Shown: positions 50,689-59,210 of the stretch, piece by piece
Layout: every line of letters starts with the position of its first letter
How positions within the stretch are numbered: position 1 is the first letter of the stretch
DNA from: Alphaproteobacteria bacterium
Lineage (GTDB): Bacteria > Pseudomonadota > Alphaproteobacteria > Rs-D84
Assembly: GCA_017443235.1 (NCBI GenBank)
Contig: JAFSOV010000010.1
Span: forward strand, 31,174-95,173
Direction of reading: 5' to 3'
Length of the DNA: 64,000 nucleotides
Program-made: the position numbers and the translations under genes
Notes under the pieces: model-generated
The model's database searches: none
What the model saw: only the letters and a program-made list of their open reading frames with translations
Told to the model about the DNA's origin: nothing

Positions 50689-50926
50689 GAACACCGTTCA
50701 TTTTTAACAATGTTTCACGTATGCCCAGCAAGTATTCTAACTCGTCAATGCGATTTTTATGTGCATATTGCATCATTGGGCAAAGGTTCATGAAATAACT
50801 GTCGCGCATAATACGACCAAAATCCGGGTCATCGAACTGCACCGAATTAAACACAAAGCCCAACGCCTTTTGACGCAGGCGCGGCGGGTATTCGTGGTAT
50901 GGCTCTTTATGCGCGACAGATGACAT
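50678..50926 (-). CDS. Unknown 82-aa protein inside the rpsP operon
   Basis: A small soluble protein between rpsP and rimM, overlapping rimM by 11 bases, so translationally coupled. It is rich in Tyr, Met and Arg (HEYPPRLRQKALGFVFNSVQ; DELEYLLGIRETLLKMNG). In many alphaproteobacteria this slot holds a chorismate-mutase-like gene, but I see no support for that here. Its tight linkage suggests a role in ribosome or tRNA maturation; unproven. Confidence 0.6.
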   Translation of the reverse strand: MSSVAHKEPYHEYPPRLRQKALGFVFNSVQFDDPDFGRIMRDSYFMNLCPMMQYAHKNRIDELEYLLGIRETLLKMNGVHER

Positions 50927-50941
50927 CTGTTAAACCCTTGT

Positions 50942-51412
50942 TTATTCTGCGGACGCTTCGGTCGCGGACGCTTCGGTCGCGGGCGCTTCTTCCGTTGCCG
51001 GTGCTTCGGCCGGTGCTTCGGCTGCGGCCTTGGCGGCGGCTTCTGCTGCGGCTTTTTCTTCGGCTATCTTGGCCAATTTATCGGCTTTGTCTTTGATTTT
51101 CTGCAGTGTTTTTTCACTTTGCAAATTTTTCTTAGTCTGATTCGGCACAGCACGTTTTGCGACCAATCCGGCATTTGCCAAGAACCGATACACGCGGTCG
51201 GACGGTTTGGCCCCCTTGGCCATCCATGCCTTGATTTCATCAATTTTCAAAATGACGCGTTTGTCGTTATCGCGTGCCAACATTGGGTCGTATTTACCAA
51301 CGACCTCTAACACATTGCCCGAATTACGCGCCACGCGGGAATCCACCACGACAATGTGGTAATAAGGGCGTTTTTTTGCACCATGACGTGCCAAACGAAT
51401 AACAGTTGCCAT
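50942..51412 (-). CDS. rpsP: 30S ribosomal protein S16 with long Ala/Glu-rich tail
   Basis: Residues 1-80 are standard S16 (MATVIRLARHGAKKRPYYHI; RDNDKRVILKIDEIKAWMAKGAKPSDRV). The remaining 75 residues are a lysine-rich helix (about 85-115) followed by a low-complexity tail of Ala, Glu, Pro and Thr built from imperfect EAPAEAPATEE and EASATEASAE repeats. Total 156 residues against about 82 in E. coli; S16 tails occur in some alphaproteobacteria. AAGGAG lies before the ATG. First gene of the operon. Confidence 0.95.
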   Translation of the reverse strand: MATVIRLARHGAKKRPYYHIVVVDSRVARNSGNVLEVVGKYDPMLARDNDKRVILKIDEIKAWMAKGAKPSDRVYRFLANAGLVAKRAVPNQTKKNLQSEKTLQKIKDKADKLAKIAEEKAAAEAAAKAAAEAPAEAPATEEAPATEASATEASAE

Positions 51413-51553
51413 ATTTATACTCCTTAAATTGTTTTTATATTTTCTATCCACAAAGAAAACCGCCATCAAGGATGAAACTCACCGGATGATGTTCCTTGTG
51501 CCAACCGCACACAGGTTTGATTCAAATGGCAATCTTTGGGATTTGCACGGGCC

Positions 51554-51582
51554 ATTATGTAATAAAAATATTTGAAAGTCAA
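51554..51582 (-). promoter_or_regulatory. rpsP operon promoter with GC-rich discriminator
   Basis: TTGACT (51577-51582), 17 bases, CATAAT (51554-51559) on the minus strand, followed by GGCCCGTGC. The rplY promoter has the same form, and GC-rich discriminators are a mark of stringent control. Confidence 0.7.
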
Positions 51583-51662
51583 GAAATACTAATAATTCCC
51601 TCGCTGGCCAGATGGGTTGGACCGACATATAAAAAATAGTCAGATAAAAATAAATTTAAGTG

Positions 51663-51692
51663 TTGACGCGGGCGTTCAATTTTTTCTAAGGT
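51663..51692 (+). promoter_or_regulatory. Promoter of the 944-aa protein, 18-base spacer type
   Basis: TTGACG (51663-51668), 18 bases ending CAATTTTTTC, TAAGGT (51687-51692), then TAAATTAC as in the 38526 promoter. Confidence 0.6.
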
Positions 51693-51725
51693 TAAATTAC
51701 AAGCAAAGGAAGGATTGGAGATTTT

Positions 51726-54560
51726 ATGCCCGGTTTTTTGAGGAAAATCCGCATATTTATCATATTTGTCGTGTGCTTTGCGTGCGGCGCGGCGCGTGCG
51801 CATGCGGCGGATTGTAACGCGATTACACTGGATGCGAACGGCGGCACGGCGGGCGTGGTTGCGACGCTGTATAAAGAATCCGGCAATGCGACATTATACG
51901 CGGACAGTGCATGTACCACACCATATACAACAACCAGTGATGTAATCCCAACAAGGACCGATTACACATTCCTTGGGTTCTTTCTCACACAATACGGCGA
52001 TGCCGGCAATAATACCTGGTGGGAAGCATACAATTTTGATGCGGTTTTAAATAACAATGGGGCGGCAACCAATTATAACGCATTGTGGACCATAGATGCC
52101 CCGACAACGCTGTATGCGGCATGGGCACAAAACTGTGTAGAGATTTCGAACGGCACGTGTGAGTTAAAGGTGACTTACCAGGATGATGAGTGGGGTACGG
52201 ATACGTATGTGGACTATCTCACCCATTGCGATACCGGTTATACGGTCGCCAGTGGCCCGACCTGTACCGGAAAGTGTAACGCAATTATATTAAACGCGAA
52301 CAGTGGTACGCTGGGCACGATTACGACATTATATAAAAAGACCGGTGATACGACATTATACACGGATAACACGTGTACCACACAATATACAACGACCAGT
52401 GATGTAATTCCAACCAGAAATAATTACACGTTCCGTGGATTTTACGAGTATCGATATTCTGTAGCCTTGGAAAATGAAGTGGCCCCGAATGATCAAGTTT
52501 TGGATACCACCGGTGCGGCGACCGCATATAATTCGTCTTGGACGGTAAATGCACCAACGATACTTTATGCCGCATGGGCACTGAATTGTCAGGATAATCA
52601 GGGGGAAAATCACGTCACGTGTACATTAAATGTGTCGACCGATGGCGCCGTGGGATATGCTCTGACGTGTCTGCCTGGATATAATGTAATGTATAATACT
52701 GATTTCCCTCTAGATGCATTTTGTGAATTTTCTTATGCGATAACATTAGATGCGAACGGCGGCATGCCGGGCAACATCACAACACTTTATACGGTATCCG
52801 GCGGTTATTGGCTGTATACAGACAGTGATTGCACCACGCGTTATTCTGCAACGGACGATGTTATTCCAACCAGAAATGGGTACAGATTCCGTGGGTTTTA
52901 TGTGACACAATATCCGGATGCGCGCACCGATGATGATATGAAACCGGACATAATATTGAACAATACGGGCGCGAAATACAGTTATTACCCGTATTCGGCG
53001 CCGGTGTATGACGCCACATCGCCCGTCACAATTTATGCGGCGTGGGCGGCGGATTGTCCCGCGACAATGGTTAATGGTTCATGTACACTGGATATATCGA
53101 CCAATGGCGCGGTGGATTACACGGCCACGTGTAATACCGGGTATGCGTGGGATTGGACAACGTTTAATTGTGAACCATTGGAATACAGCATTTCATACCA
53201 ATGTGGCCACACGCAGTACGGCAATCCCCCAGACCCGCAAACCGGGATACGTTATGGCGCCAGTGTAATGCCCCAGGAAAATACCTGTGACAGGGCAAGT
53301 TGGACATTTGATGGGTGGTTGGTATCCAACACGTCAAATGACATTAAACAACCCGGGACCCCTTTTGTTTGGGAATATGACCAAGATAAACAGTTTACCG
53401 CCCAATGGGTTAATAACAATATTTACACAATCACCTATGATTGTGACGATGGATACGGCACACCGCCACCCCCGGCCAGTTTCTATTACAGCGAAGGTGT
53501 CCAATTGGCGGAAATGACGTGTGCAAAGCTGGGTTACGATGTATTTAATTGGAAAATATTGGGCACAAGTATAGGAATCGGGGCCGGCCGCGAAGTTGTT
53601 CCTTGGGTTTATTGGTCTTATGGCGAATCAATAACACTTGTTCCAAACTGGGCCCCAAGATGCAACACAATAACCTTTAATGATAATAATGGGACCACCA
53701 CCAGTGTGAATGCAAATAACAATAAACAAAAGAAAACCGGGGATAATATGTGGTTTGAAGAAGACCCAAACGCCCCGGGCATATGCCTCAAGTATGTTCC
53801 GTCAGAGGCGCTTTCCCTGGCGATACCGCAAAATGGTGACGCAACATTTTCGGGGTATTACACCACATGCGGTGACGACGGGGTCCAGATATTTGATGCC
53901 ACGGGCGCGGCAACGACATACGCCAACGACACCTGGACAATTAGCACCGACACCGAACTGTGCGCGCATTGGCAATGTGCGGATGGGTATACTTGGAACC
54001 CAACAACACAAATTTGTGACGCGCGCGAACCTTGCACGGACGGCCAGCATTTGGCCCACGGCGAATGCCAAGACAATGTTATGCGGTGCACCGCACCACA
54101 CGCATCGTACGCGACCCGCACATGGAACCCGGCAATGGGCGCATACGGTTCTTGCCAGGTTCAAGAATGCATCGATGGATATCATATCGCGTCAAACGCA
54201 TGCGTATTGAATGAAGGGTTGTGCGCCGTTCCGAACGGCCGCGGCGAACGGACATGGAACGCATCCACCAACACATGGGGCGATTGCGTGGTCACCCAAT
54301 GCGACCCGGGATTTGAAATCAGTGATAATGCATGCGCGGAATGCGAAAATCGTCGCGTGAATGGCGAAATCGCGGTCAGCAGTTATGCATCCGGATGCGA
54401 AATCGCAACATGTATGTATCACGGACAGAAATATACTCTGGAAGGCAACGAATGCCGCCCGATATGTGAAAACAAAGAAGACCACACAGGCAGCAAACAT
54501 TGGGACGAAACATCGAAAAAATGTGTCCGCACATGCAAACCGGGATATAAAATGTGGTAA
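51726..54560 (+). CDS. Giant secreted repeat protein with InlB-type repeats (944 aa)
   Basis: Signal peptide of about 27 residues (ending ARAHAA). Three long repeats of about 135 residues follow, each opening C-x-AITLDANGG or a variant, containing TSDVIPTRTDYTFLGF and closing LYAAWA, a variant of the Listeria-Bacteroides repeat. Then come two shorter repeats like those of the 1938-residue protein (ISYQCGHTQYGNPPDPQTG) and a cysteine-rich C-terminal domain of about 165 residues that is close to 80 percent alike in the two proteins (TRTWNPAMGAYGSCQVQEC; NRRVNGEIAVSSYAS). Both end PGYKMW. GGATTGGAG precedes the start. Probably a surface adhesin. Confidence 0.85.
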   Translation: MPGFLRKIRIFIIFVVCFACGAARAHAADCNAITLDANGGTAGVVATLYKESGNATLYADSACTTPYTTTSDVIPTRTDYTFLGFFLTQYGDAGNNTWWEAYNFDAVLNNNGAATNYNALWTIDAPTTLYAAWAQNCVEISNGTCELKVTYQDDEWGTDTYVDYLTHCDTGYTVASGPTCTGKCNAIILNANSGTLGTITTLYKKTGDTTLYTDNTCTTQYTTTSDVIPTRNNYTFRGFYEYRYSVALENEVAPNDQVLDTTGAATAYNSSWTVNAPTILYAAWALNCQDNQGENHVTCTLNVSTDGAVGYALTCLPGYNVMYNTDFPLDAFCEFSYAITLDANGGMPGNITTLYTVSGGYWLYTDSDCTTRYSATDDVIPTRNGYRFRGFYVTQYPDARTDDDMKPDIILNNTGAKYSYYPYSAPVYDATSPVTIYAAWAADCPATMVNGSCTLDISTNGAVDYTATCNTGYAWDWTTFNCEPLEYSISYQCGHTQYGNPPDPQTGIRYGASVMPQENTCDRASWTFDGWLVSNTSNDIKQPGTPFVWEYDQDKQFTAQWVNNNIYTITYDCDDGYGTPPPPASFYYSEGVQLAEMTCAKLGYDVFNWKILGTSIGIGAGREVVPWVYWSYGESITLVPNWAPRCNTITFNDNNGTTTSVNANNNKQKKTGDNMWFEEDPNAPGICLKYVPSEALSLAIPQNGDATFSGYYTTCGDDGVQIFDATGAATTYANDTWTISTDTELCAHWQCADGYTWNPTTQICDAREPCTDGQHLAHGECQDNVMRCTAPHASYATRTWNPAMGAYGSCQVQECIDGYHIASNACVLNEGLCAVPNGRGERTWNASTNTWGDCVVTQCDPGFEISDNACAECENRRVNGEIAVSSYASGCEIATCMYHGQKYTLEGNECRPICENKEDHTGSKHWDETSKKCVRTCKPGYKMW

Positions 54561-54640
54561 ATTCCCATATCGTACGCCACCCCGTCCCCCCTTCTTATAC
54601 CGGGACCCCCGAAAAATGAAATTTTTTGGGGTGGATTTGA

Positions 54641-54672
54641 AGGGGTACGGCGGAACCGCCGGGGGGGTAGTT
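54641..54672. repeat. Dispersed GC-rich repeat (GGGGTACGG...GGGGGTAG)
   Basis: GGCGG-AA-CCGCC hairpin followed by GGGGGGGTAG, the same plan as the copies at 35769 and 59158, though the first hairpin is degraded. Confidence 0.5.
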
Positions 54673-54714
54673 GTCGCCCAAAGGGTGATGCGCGTACGCG
54701 CCGTTTTTCTTATC

Positions 54715-54788
54715 GTCATCCCGACGAAAGTCGGGATCTGTTCAATCTTTGATGGTGACTCAGGGGTCCCGACCTGCGCCGGGACGAC
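54715..54788. repeat. REP-like pair of GTCATCCC hairpins
   Basis: Starts with GTCATCCCGACGAAAGTCGG exactly as at 861, and ends with a GTCCCGACC...GGGACGAC hairpin (54766-54788). Lies between the convergent giant gene and gdhA. Confidence 0.75.
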
Positions 54789-54812
54789 GGGTAAAAGCGG
54801 TGTCGCGGCGGA

Positions 54813-56066
54813 CTAACACCATCCGCGCAGTTTCATTGCCGCCGCAACGCGTTTAATGGAATACATATATGCGGCTTCACGCATAGAAACATTATATTCA
54901 CATTTGATTTTATAAATCGCGTCAAATGCGGTAATCATCGCATTGCGTTCTTTGTCTTCAACCTCACTTTCCGGCCAATAATAACCATATCGATTTTGCA
55001 CCCATTCGAAATAGGACACCGTCACACCACCGGCGTTTGCCAAGATGTCCGGCACAATCATAACGCCACGCGCCGCCAAAATCTCTTCGCCTTCTAATGT
55101 GGTTGGGCCGTTTGCGCCTTCGACAATCAAATTTGTTTTTATCAATGGCGCGGTATCTTTATTGATGGTATTTTCCATCGCGCATGGCGACAACACGTCA
55201 ACATCCAACCCCCAGAATTTATCGGCATCTATGACGGACGCGCCCGGGAAATCTTTTATCGAACCCGCGTTTTCATCTTTGTACGCCATCAATGCGTCAA
55301 TATCGACTCCGTTTTCATTGAATAAAATGGTGTTCCATTCCGCAATTGCGACAATTTTAGCACCCATATCCGCCGCGCATTTGGCGGTAAAACTGCCCAC
55401 ATTACCGAAGCCTTGGATTGCGATTTTTGCACCGTTTATATCTTTGTTTTGTGTCTTTAACGCGGACGCAATTGTAATTGCAATACCCAAACCTGTCGCC
55501 CGTGTGCGCCCCAGTGACCCGTTCAATTCCACCGGTTTGCCCGTGAACGTGCCAAAAGAATTTTCGCCCGACAATTTGATGTATTCATCAATCATCCAAG
55601 ACATAATTTGACCGTTCGTATTAACGTCCGGTGCCGGCACATCGCATTTTTCACCCAAAATGGGATAAATTGCATCGACATACCCGCGCGACAGCCGTTC
55701 CAATTCACCCGCCGATAATGTTTTTGGGTCAACAATAATGCCGCCCTTGCCACCACCATAGGGCAGGCCGGTCACCGCGCATTTGAACGTCATCCAAATG
55801 GACAACGCGCATACTTCATCGCGCGACACGGCGGGATGGAAGCGAATTCCGCCTTTGCTTGGCCCCAGTGCGGTATTATGTTGCGCACGGAATCCGGTAA
55901 ATGTTTTAATTGAACCATCATCCATTTTGACCGGAATTTGCACCTCTACAATACGCGCCGGTTTTTTAAGAATTTCATATACATTCGGTTCCAATCCCAA
56001 TTTATCACACGCAGATTTAACACGCGCCTGGGCGGCAACCAAAGGATTCAAATTTTCAACTGACAT
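54813..56066 (-). CDS. gdhA: Glutamate dehydrogenase
   Basis: A 417-residue Glu/Leu/Phe/Val dehydrogenase interconverting glutamate and 2-oxoglutarate. Substrate-binding lysines lie in ALGPSKGGIRFHP and LPYGGGKGGI, the catalytic Asp in PAPDVNTNGQIMSWM. The Rossmann fold has AIQGFGNVGSFTAK (GxGNVG). C-terminal INKDTAPLIK and LANAGGVTVSYFEWVQN are standard. Length fits the hexameric NAD-dependent class. AGGAG precedes the ATG. It follows tRNA-Gly, from which a terminator separates it. Confidence 0.94.
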   Translation of the reverse strand: MSVENLNPLVAAQARVKSACDKLGLEPNVYEILKKPARIVEVQIPVKMDDGSIKTFTGFRAQHNTALGPSKGGIRFHPAVSRDEVCALSIWMTFKCAVTGLPYGGGKGGIIVDPKTLSAGELERLSRGYVDAIYPILGEKCDVPAPDVNTNGQIMSWMIDEYIKLSGENSFGTFTGKPVELNGSLGRTRATGLGIAITIASALKTQNKDINGAKIAIQGFGNVGSFTAKCAADMGAKIVAIAEWNTILFNENGVDIDALMAYKDENAGSIKDFPGASVIDADKFWGLDVDVLSPCAMENTINKDTAPLIKTNLIVEGANGPTTLEGEEILAARGVMIVPDILANAGGVTVSYFEWVQNRYGYYWPESEVEDKERNAMITAFDAIYKIKCEYNVSMREAAYMYSIKRVAAAMKLRGWC

Positions 56067-56079
56067 TATTTTCTCCTAT

Positions 56080-56102
56080 AAAAAAGCGGTCTCTTTAACC
56101 GC
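56080..56102 (-). terminator. Terminator of tRNA-Gly
   Basis: Minus strand GCGGT-TAAAGAG-ACCGC (56086-56102) followed by TTTTTTATAGG; it lies just before the gdhA ribosome site. Confidence 0.75.
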
Positions 56103-56113
56103 AAATCGTTTTT

Positions 56114-56143
56114 TAATCGCGGCTTTGCGACAGCAAAGACGGA
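56114..56143 (-). repeat. Conserved post-tRNA hairpin element
   Basis: Minus strand TCCGTCTTTGC-TGTC-GCAAAGCCGCGATT directly after the CCA, matching the element behind tRNA-Met at 19948-19976. Confidence 0.6.
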
Positions 56144-56217
56144 TGGTGCGAGTGAAGGGAATCGAACCCTCGTCTAAAGCTTGGGAAGCTTTCGTTCTAC
56201 CATTGTACTACACTCGC
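56144..56217 (-). tRNA. tRNA-Gly (CCC)
   Basis: 74 bases with encoded CCA. Acceptor GCGAGTG/CACTCGC, anticodon loop TTCCCAA (anticodon CCC), T loop TTCGATT. All arms pair. Confidence 0.94.
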
Positions 56218-56274
56218 ACATATTGGGTATTTTATACCCCGCATCAATGATTGTCCAGAATAAAAAACAACGGG

Positions 56275-56757
56275 CTATCTGCTGCCGCGGCCACCACGAC
56301 CGTATGACGACATATCCGTCCAACCGTTCACGCGAACGTGTTTGCGCCGTTTATCGCCGGAATTATCATATTTCTTTTTTGATTTGCCACCGGAACGATT
56401 GCCACGCTTCTTGTGATTTTTCATCATTTGTTCCAACAGTTCTGGGTCCACATGGCAGAAATATTGTTCGTCGGTTACATCGCCCTTGGCGACATTGCAC
56501 CAAGTATGCATTGGCGCCAAATTTCCAATCTGGGTTGGACCGCCCTTGGATTCCGGCATAACGTGATCCCAAGAAAAATCATCCATATTGAATATTGGTT
56601 TTCCGCACGCCGCACACTTTGGTAAATCGCCACGAACAATCAATATTTTTAATAAACTTTTAACCTCGGCCGGGGTTAGTGATTTCCAGTATTTTAATAT
56701 GCCACCCAATATGGCCTGAACTTCGTTTTCTGTCATATCTTTATACCATTCTGTCAT
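56275..56757 (-). CDS. HNH endonuclease-domain protein
   Basis: A 160-residue protein with an HNH-type zinc site: CAACGKPI (about 53), SWDHVMPESKGG (about 68), IGNLAPMHTWCNVAKGD (about 83-99). An N-terminal helical segment (TENEVQAILGGILKYWKSL) precedes it, and a very basic glycine-rich tail follows (KKRGNRSGGKSKKKYD; SYGRGGRGSR), likely to bind nucleic acid. Start at 56757 shares TAATG with the LysM gene stop. Could be a DNA nicking or repair enzyme; substrate unknown. Confidence 0.78.
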   Translation of the reverse strand: MTEWYKDMTENEVQAILGGILKYWKSLTPAEVKSLLKILIVRGDLPKCAACGKPIFNMDDFSWDHVMPESKGGPTQIGNLAPMHTWCNVAKGDVTDEQYFCHVDPELLEQMMKNHKKRGNRSGGKSKKKYDNSGDKRRKHVRVNGWTDMSSYGRGGRGSR

Positions 56758-57938
56758 TATTTTTTTGTTGGAATTTGCAATAACTGATCTGTAAAGATTA
56801 AATCTGGATTTTGAATGCTGTTGCGTTCGGCAATAATACTGAACAACACGCCACGGCGCAAGAAATTGCGCGCAATAATCCATAAACAATCGCCACGACG
56901 CACCGTATAGAATGTATCGTTATCACCCGTCATTTCCGGCATAACAAAGTTATGATTTACGGTCGCAATCGTTTGTCCGTCACCATCGTGCAGACGCACG
57001 GTTAAATTATATTCTTGGCCCGGTTTTAATTCGCCTGCATCGGCACCAACACCAAAGTGTTTATAATCCGACACGCGCGCAAATCCAATATATTTGTCAT
57101 CCAAAGACAAAGATACACGCAGGCGCGGCAACGCATCACCGGTCACAATTATGCGCCCCGTATCCAGGTAATCAATTTTCGACACAACTAAATCGCCGTC
57201 TGTCAAAATAGATGGCGATTGCAAAACGCGACTGCCGTCACGCGTCATCAACAAAGATACAGAATTACGATAATCTGCATCGGATATATACAGGAAAACT
57301 GTATCCGCCGATTTCATCTTGGGTTCCGCGCCCATCAAAGACAGAGTATAATTACCGGGCCGCAAACCATTCGCCGGCGCATATACAAATTCACCATTTT
57401 CATTTGTGCGTTCGGTTGCGACAATTTTATTGTTGACCAATATAGAAATGTTTTTATTCGGTTGCCAACGCCCGGCGACAACAATTCCATTTTCTTTGAC
57501 GCGCACAATATCAAATGTCGGTATGTCGGTCGGTTCCGGAATGTTTTTAACCGTGTCGCGGGACACGGTTTCAACAGGTATAGGATTCGTATTTGAATTC
57601 AACACAACAACGCGCCCCGGTATGCCGACACGAATAAAAATAACCCATATTGCGACAAACAATACAATCAACGCGCACAGAATAGGGAACCAGTATTCGC
57701 GCAATACAGATTTATTTTCTTCTGTTTTATCACGTGACGCACGTTCACGTGTGACGATTACCTTTTCTTTTTTGGGTTCGGTCGCATCATGCGAAAACAC
57801 ATTCATAGAACGCAAAAATCTGCGCGTAAAATTGCGGCGACGATTTAACCAACTGTTCTGTTGGGCGATTGCGTCATCAATCATATTATCGGTGGAACGT
57901 TTTGTCTTGCCAATAACCATGGTATTATTGTTTGCCAT
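56757..57938 (-). CDS. Inner-membrane LysM-domain protein with Ig-like regions
   Basis: A 393-residue protein. A basic cytoplasmic N-terminus of about 85 residues (NRRRNFTRRFLRS), a membrane helix (about 88-110, FPILCALIVLFVAIWVIFI), two to three beta-sandwich segments (IVVAGRWQPNKNISILVNN; IIVTGDALPRLRVSLSLDD), and a C-terminal LysM (YTVRRGDCLWIIARNF ... IFTDQLLQIP). The type is common in alphaproteobacteria; it may tether the envelope to peptidoglycan. The ATG at 57938 sits 9 bases after AGGAG; an ATG two codons earlier is too close. Coupled to the HNH gene. Confidence 0.85.
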   Translation of the reverse strand: MANNNTMVIGKTKRSTDNMIDDAIAQQNSWLNRRRNFTRRFLRSMNVFSHDATEPKKEKVIVTRERASRDKTEENKSVLREYWFPILCALIVLFVAIWVIFIRVGIPGRVVVLNSNTNPIPVETVSRDTVKNIPEPTDIPTFDIVRVKENGIVVAGRWQPNKNISILVNNKIVATERTNENGEFVYAPANGLRPGNYTLSLMGAEPKMKSADTVFLYISDADYRNSVSLLMTRDGSRVLQSPSILTDGDLVVSKIDYLDTGRIIVTGDALPRLRVSLSLDDKYIGFARVSDYKHFGVGADAGELKPGQEYNLTVRLHDGDGQTIATVNHNFVMPEMTGDNDTFYTVRRGDCLWIIARNFLRRGVLFSIIAERNSIQNPDLIFTDQLLQIPTKK

Positions 57939-58043
57939 AATCATTATCTCCTAAGGATAGTTTTACCAATGGACAAAATAGCATAAAAAAGTTTTCTTTG
58001 TCAACTTATTTGTGATATAATTCGCTTAAATAATGGGGGAGAA

Positions 58044-59123
58044 ATGAAAAAGATAGGTATTATGACGACGGGCGGCGATTGCAGTGGCCTGAACAGTGTG
58101 ATAAATCGTATTATTTTGGGCGCGCGAACCCGCGGATGGCGTACGTTTGGTATAATTGACGGGACGGACGGCCTGTGTCATATGCCAGCAAATGCGGTTG
58201 AATTGACACCGGAATCGGTGCCGATTGAGATGGCACGTATGGCCGGCAGTTTCCTGCACAATGGCAATTCAGGCATTATGAATTTTGAAACCGCGATTAA
58301 AATGGGACGGGTTGACCAATTCAACAAGAATCTTAAACGTTCATTGGCGACATTAAAACTGGACGCGTTGATTTTGATTGGTGGCAACGGCAGTTTTTCA
58401 CTTGCATACAAAAACAACGATATTTATTCGAAATTGTCTTTGGTGTGCATTCCAAAAACCATAGACTTTGATATACCGCTGACCGACCGAACAATCGGGT
58501 TTGATACGGCGGTAAATGAATTGGTAAAATATTGTGACCAGGTTTTATTGACGGCGCGCAGTCACCATCGTTGGTTTGTTGTTCAAACGATGGGACGCGA
58601 ATGCGGACGCCTTGCACTGAATGCGGGTGTTGCGGTTGGTGCAGACGCGATAATCGTCCCCGAAATAAAATTTAATATTGATGATTTGGTGGAACACGTG
58701 CGGTGCGTTCCGCGCGATTATGGCATAATTATGGTATCCGAAGGTATCACATTGCGCGGACATTCGGGGCGTCCGGCCGATATGATATCGCGCGCGTTGA
58801 CCGCGGCGGGAATCACAAACCGCGCGGCATTCCCCGATTATATCCAGCGTTCCGGTGACACAACCGCGGCGGACCGGATTACTGCGGCGAAAATGGTGAC
58901 CTGTGCATTGGATGCAATTGAAAATCGCGAAACAAATGTTATAACCGCATTACAGGGCAATGTTTGCAAAACGGTTTCTTTGGCGGATTTTTATGCGGCG
59001 GGCGACATTTCGCGCGACCCGAATATTCCGGACCTGTGTACATCAAACGCGTATATAGAACCCGATGATCCATTGCTGGACGTGGCAACGGCGATGAATA
59101 TTTATATCGGTCAAACAAAGTAA
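58044..59123 (+). CDS. pfkA: 6-phosphofructokinase
   Basis: A 359-residue PFK committing fructose 6-phosphate to glycolysis. Marks: GIMTTGGDCSGLNSVI at the N-terminus, GGNGSF where most have GGDGS, PKTIDFDIPLTDRTIGFDTA with the catalytic Asp, and VQTMGRECGRLAL. The residue after GGN is Gly (as in ATP-dependent enzymes) while PKTID has Lys in place of Gly (as in pyrophosphate-dependent enzymes), so the phosphate donor is not certain; Phe replaces the usual Asn in TIDND. GGGGGAG precedes the ATG; TATAAT at 58015-58020. Single gene. Confidence 0.9.
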   Translation: MKKIGIMTTGGDCSGLNSVINRIILGARTRGWRTFGIIDGTDGLCHMPANAVELTPESVPIEMARMAGSFLHNGNSGIMNFETAIKMGRVDQFNKNLKRSLATLKLDALILIGGNGSFSLAYKNNDIYSKLSLVCIPKTIDFDIPLTDRTIGFDTAVNELVKYCDQVLLTARSHHRWFVVQTMGRECGRLALNAGVAVGADAIIVPEIKFNIDDLVEHVRCVPRDYGIIMVSEGITLRGHSGRPADMISRALTAAGITNRAAFPDYIQRSGDTTAADRITAAKMVTCALDAIENRETNVITALQGNVCKTVSLADFYAAGDISRDPNIPDLCTSNAYIEPDDPLLDVATAMNIYIGQTK

Positions 59124-59125
59124 AA

Positions 59126-59156
59126 AAAAAAATACGGGGCAAACGCCCCGTATTTT
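59126..59156. terminator. Bidirectional intrinsic terminator
   Basis: AATACGGGGC (59131-59140) pairs with GCCCCGTATT (59145-59154), flanked by an A run on the left and TTTTA on the right. Confidence 0.85.
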
Positions 59157-59157
59157 A

Positions 59158-59203
59158 CTACCCCGTCGCCGTTCGGCGCCACCCCTTCACAATGCGAAGG
59201 GGA
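59158..59203. repeat. Dispersed CCCCTTC/GGGGTAG repeat, reverse copy
   Basis: CTACCCC, a CGCC-GTTC-GGCG hairpin and CCCCTTC-ACAATGC-GAAGGGG, the mirror of the copy at 35769-35815. It lies between the pfkA terminator and the dnaK stop. Confidence 0.7.
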
Positions 59204-59210
59204 GTTTAAT

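Larger units (their letters stand above)
51413..51725. other. Divergent control region of rpsP and a giant gene
   Basis: Holds two promoters listed separately and the 135-base rpsP leader (51413-51547), which contains a TTTGAATCAAA palindrome and short hairpins but no recognised riboswitch. No gene seen. Confidence 0.5.
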
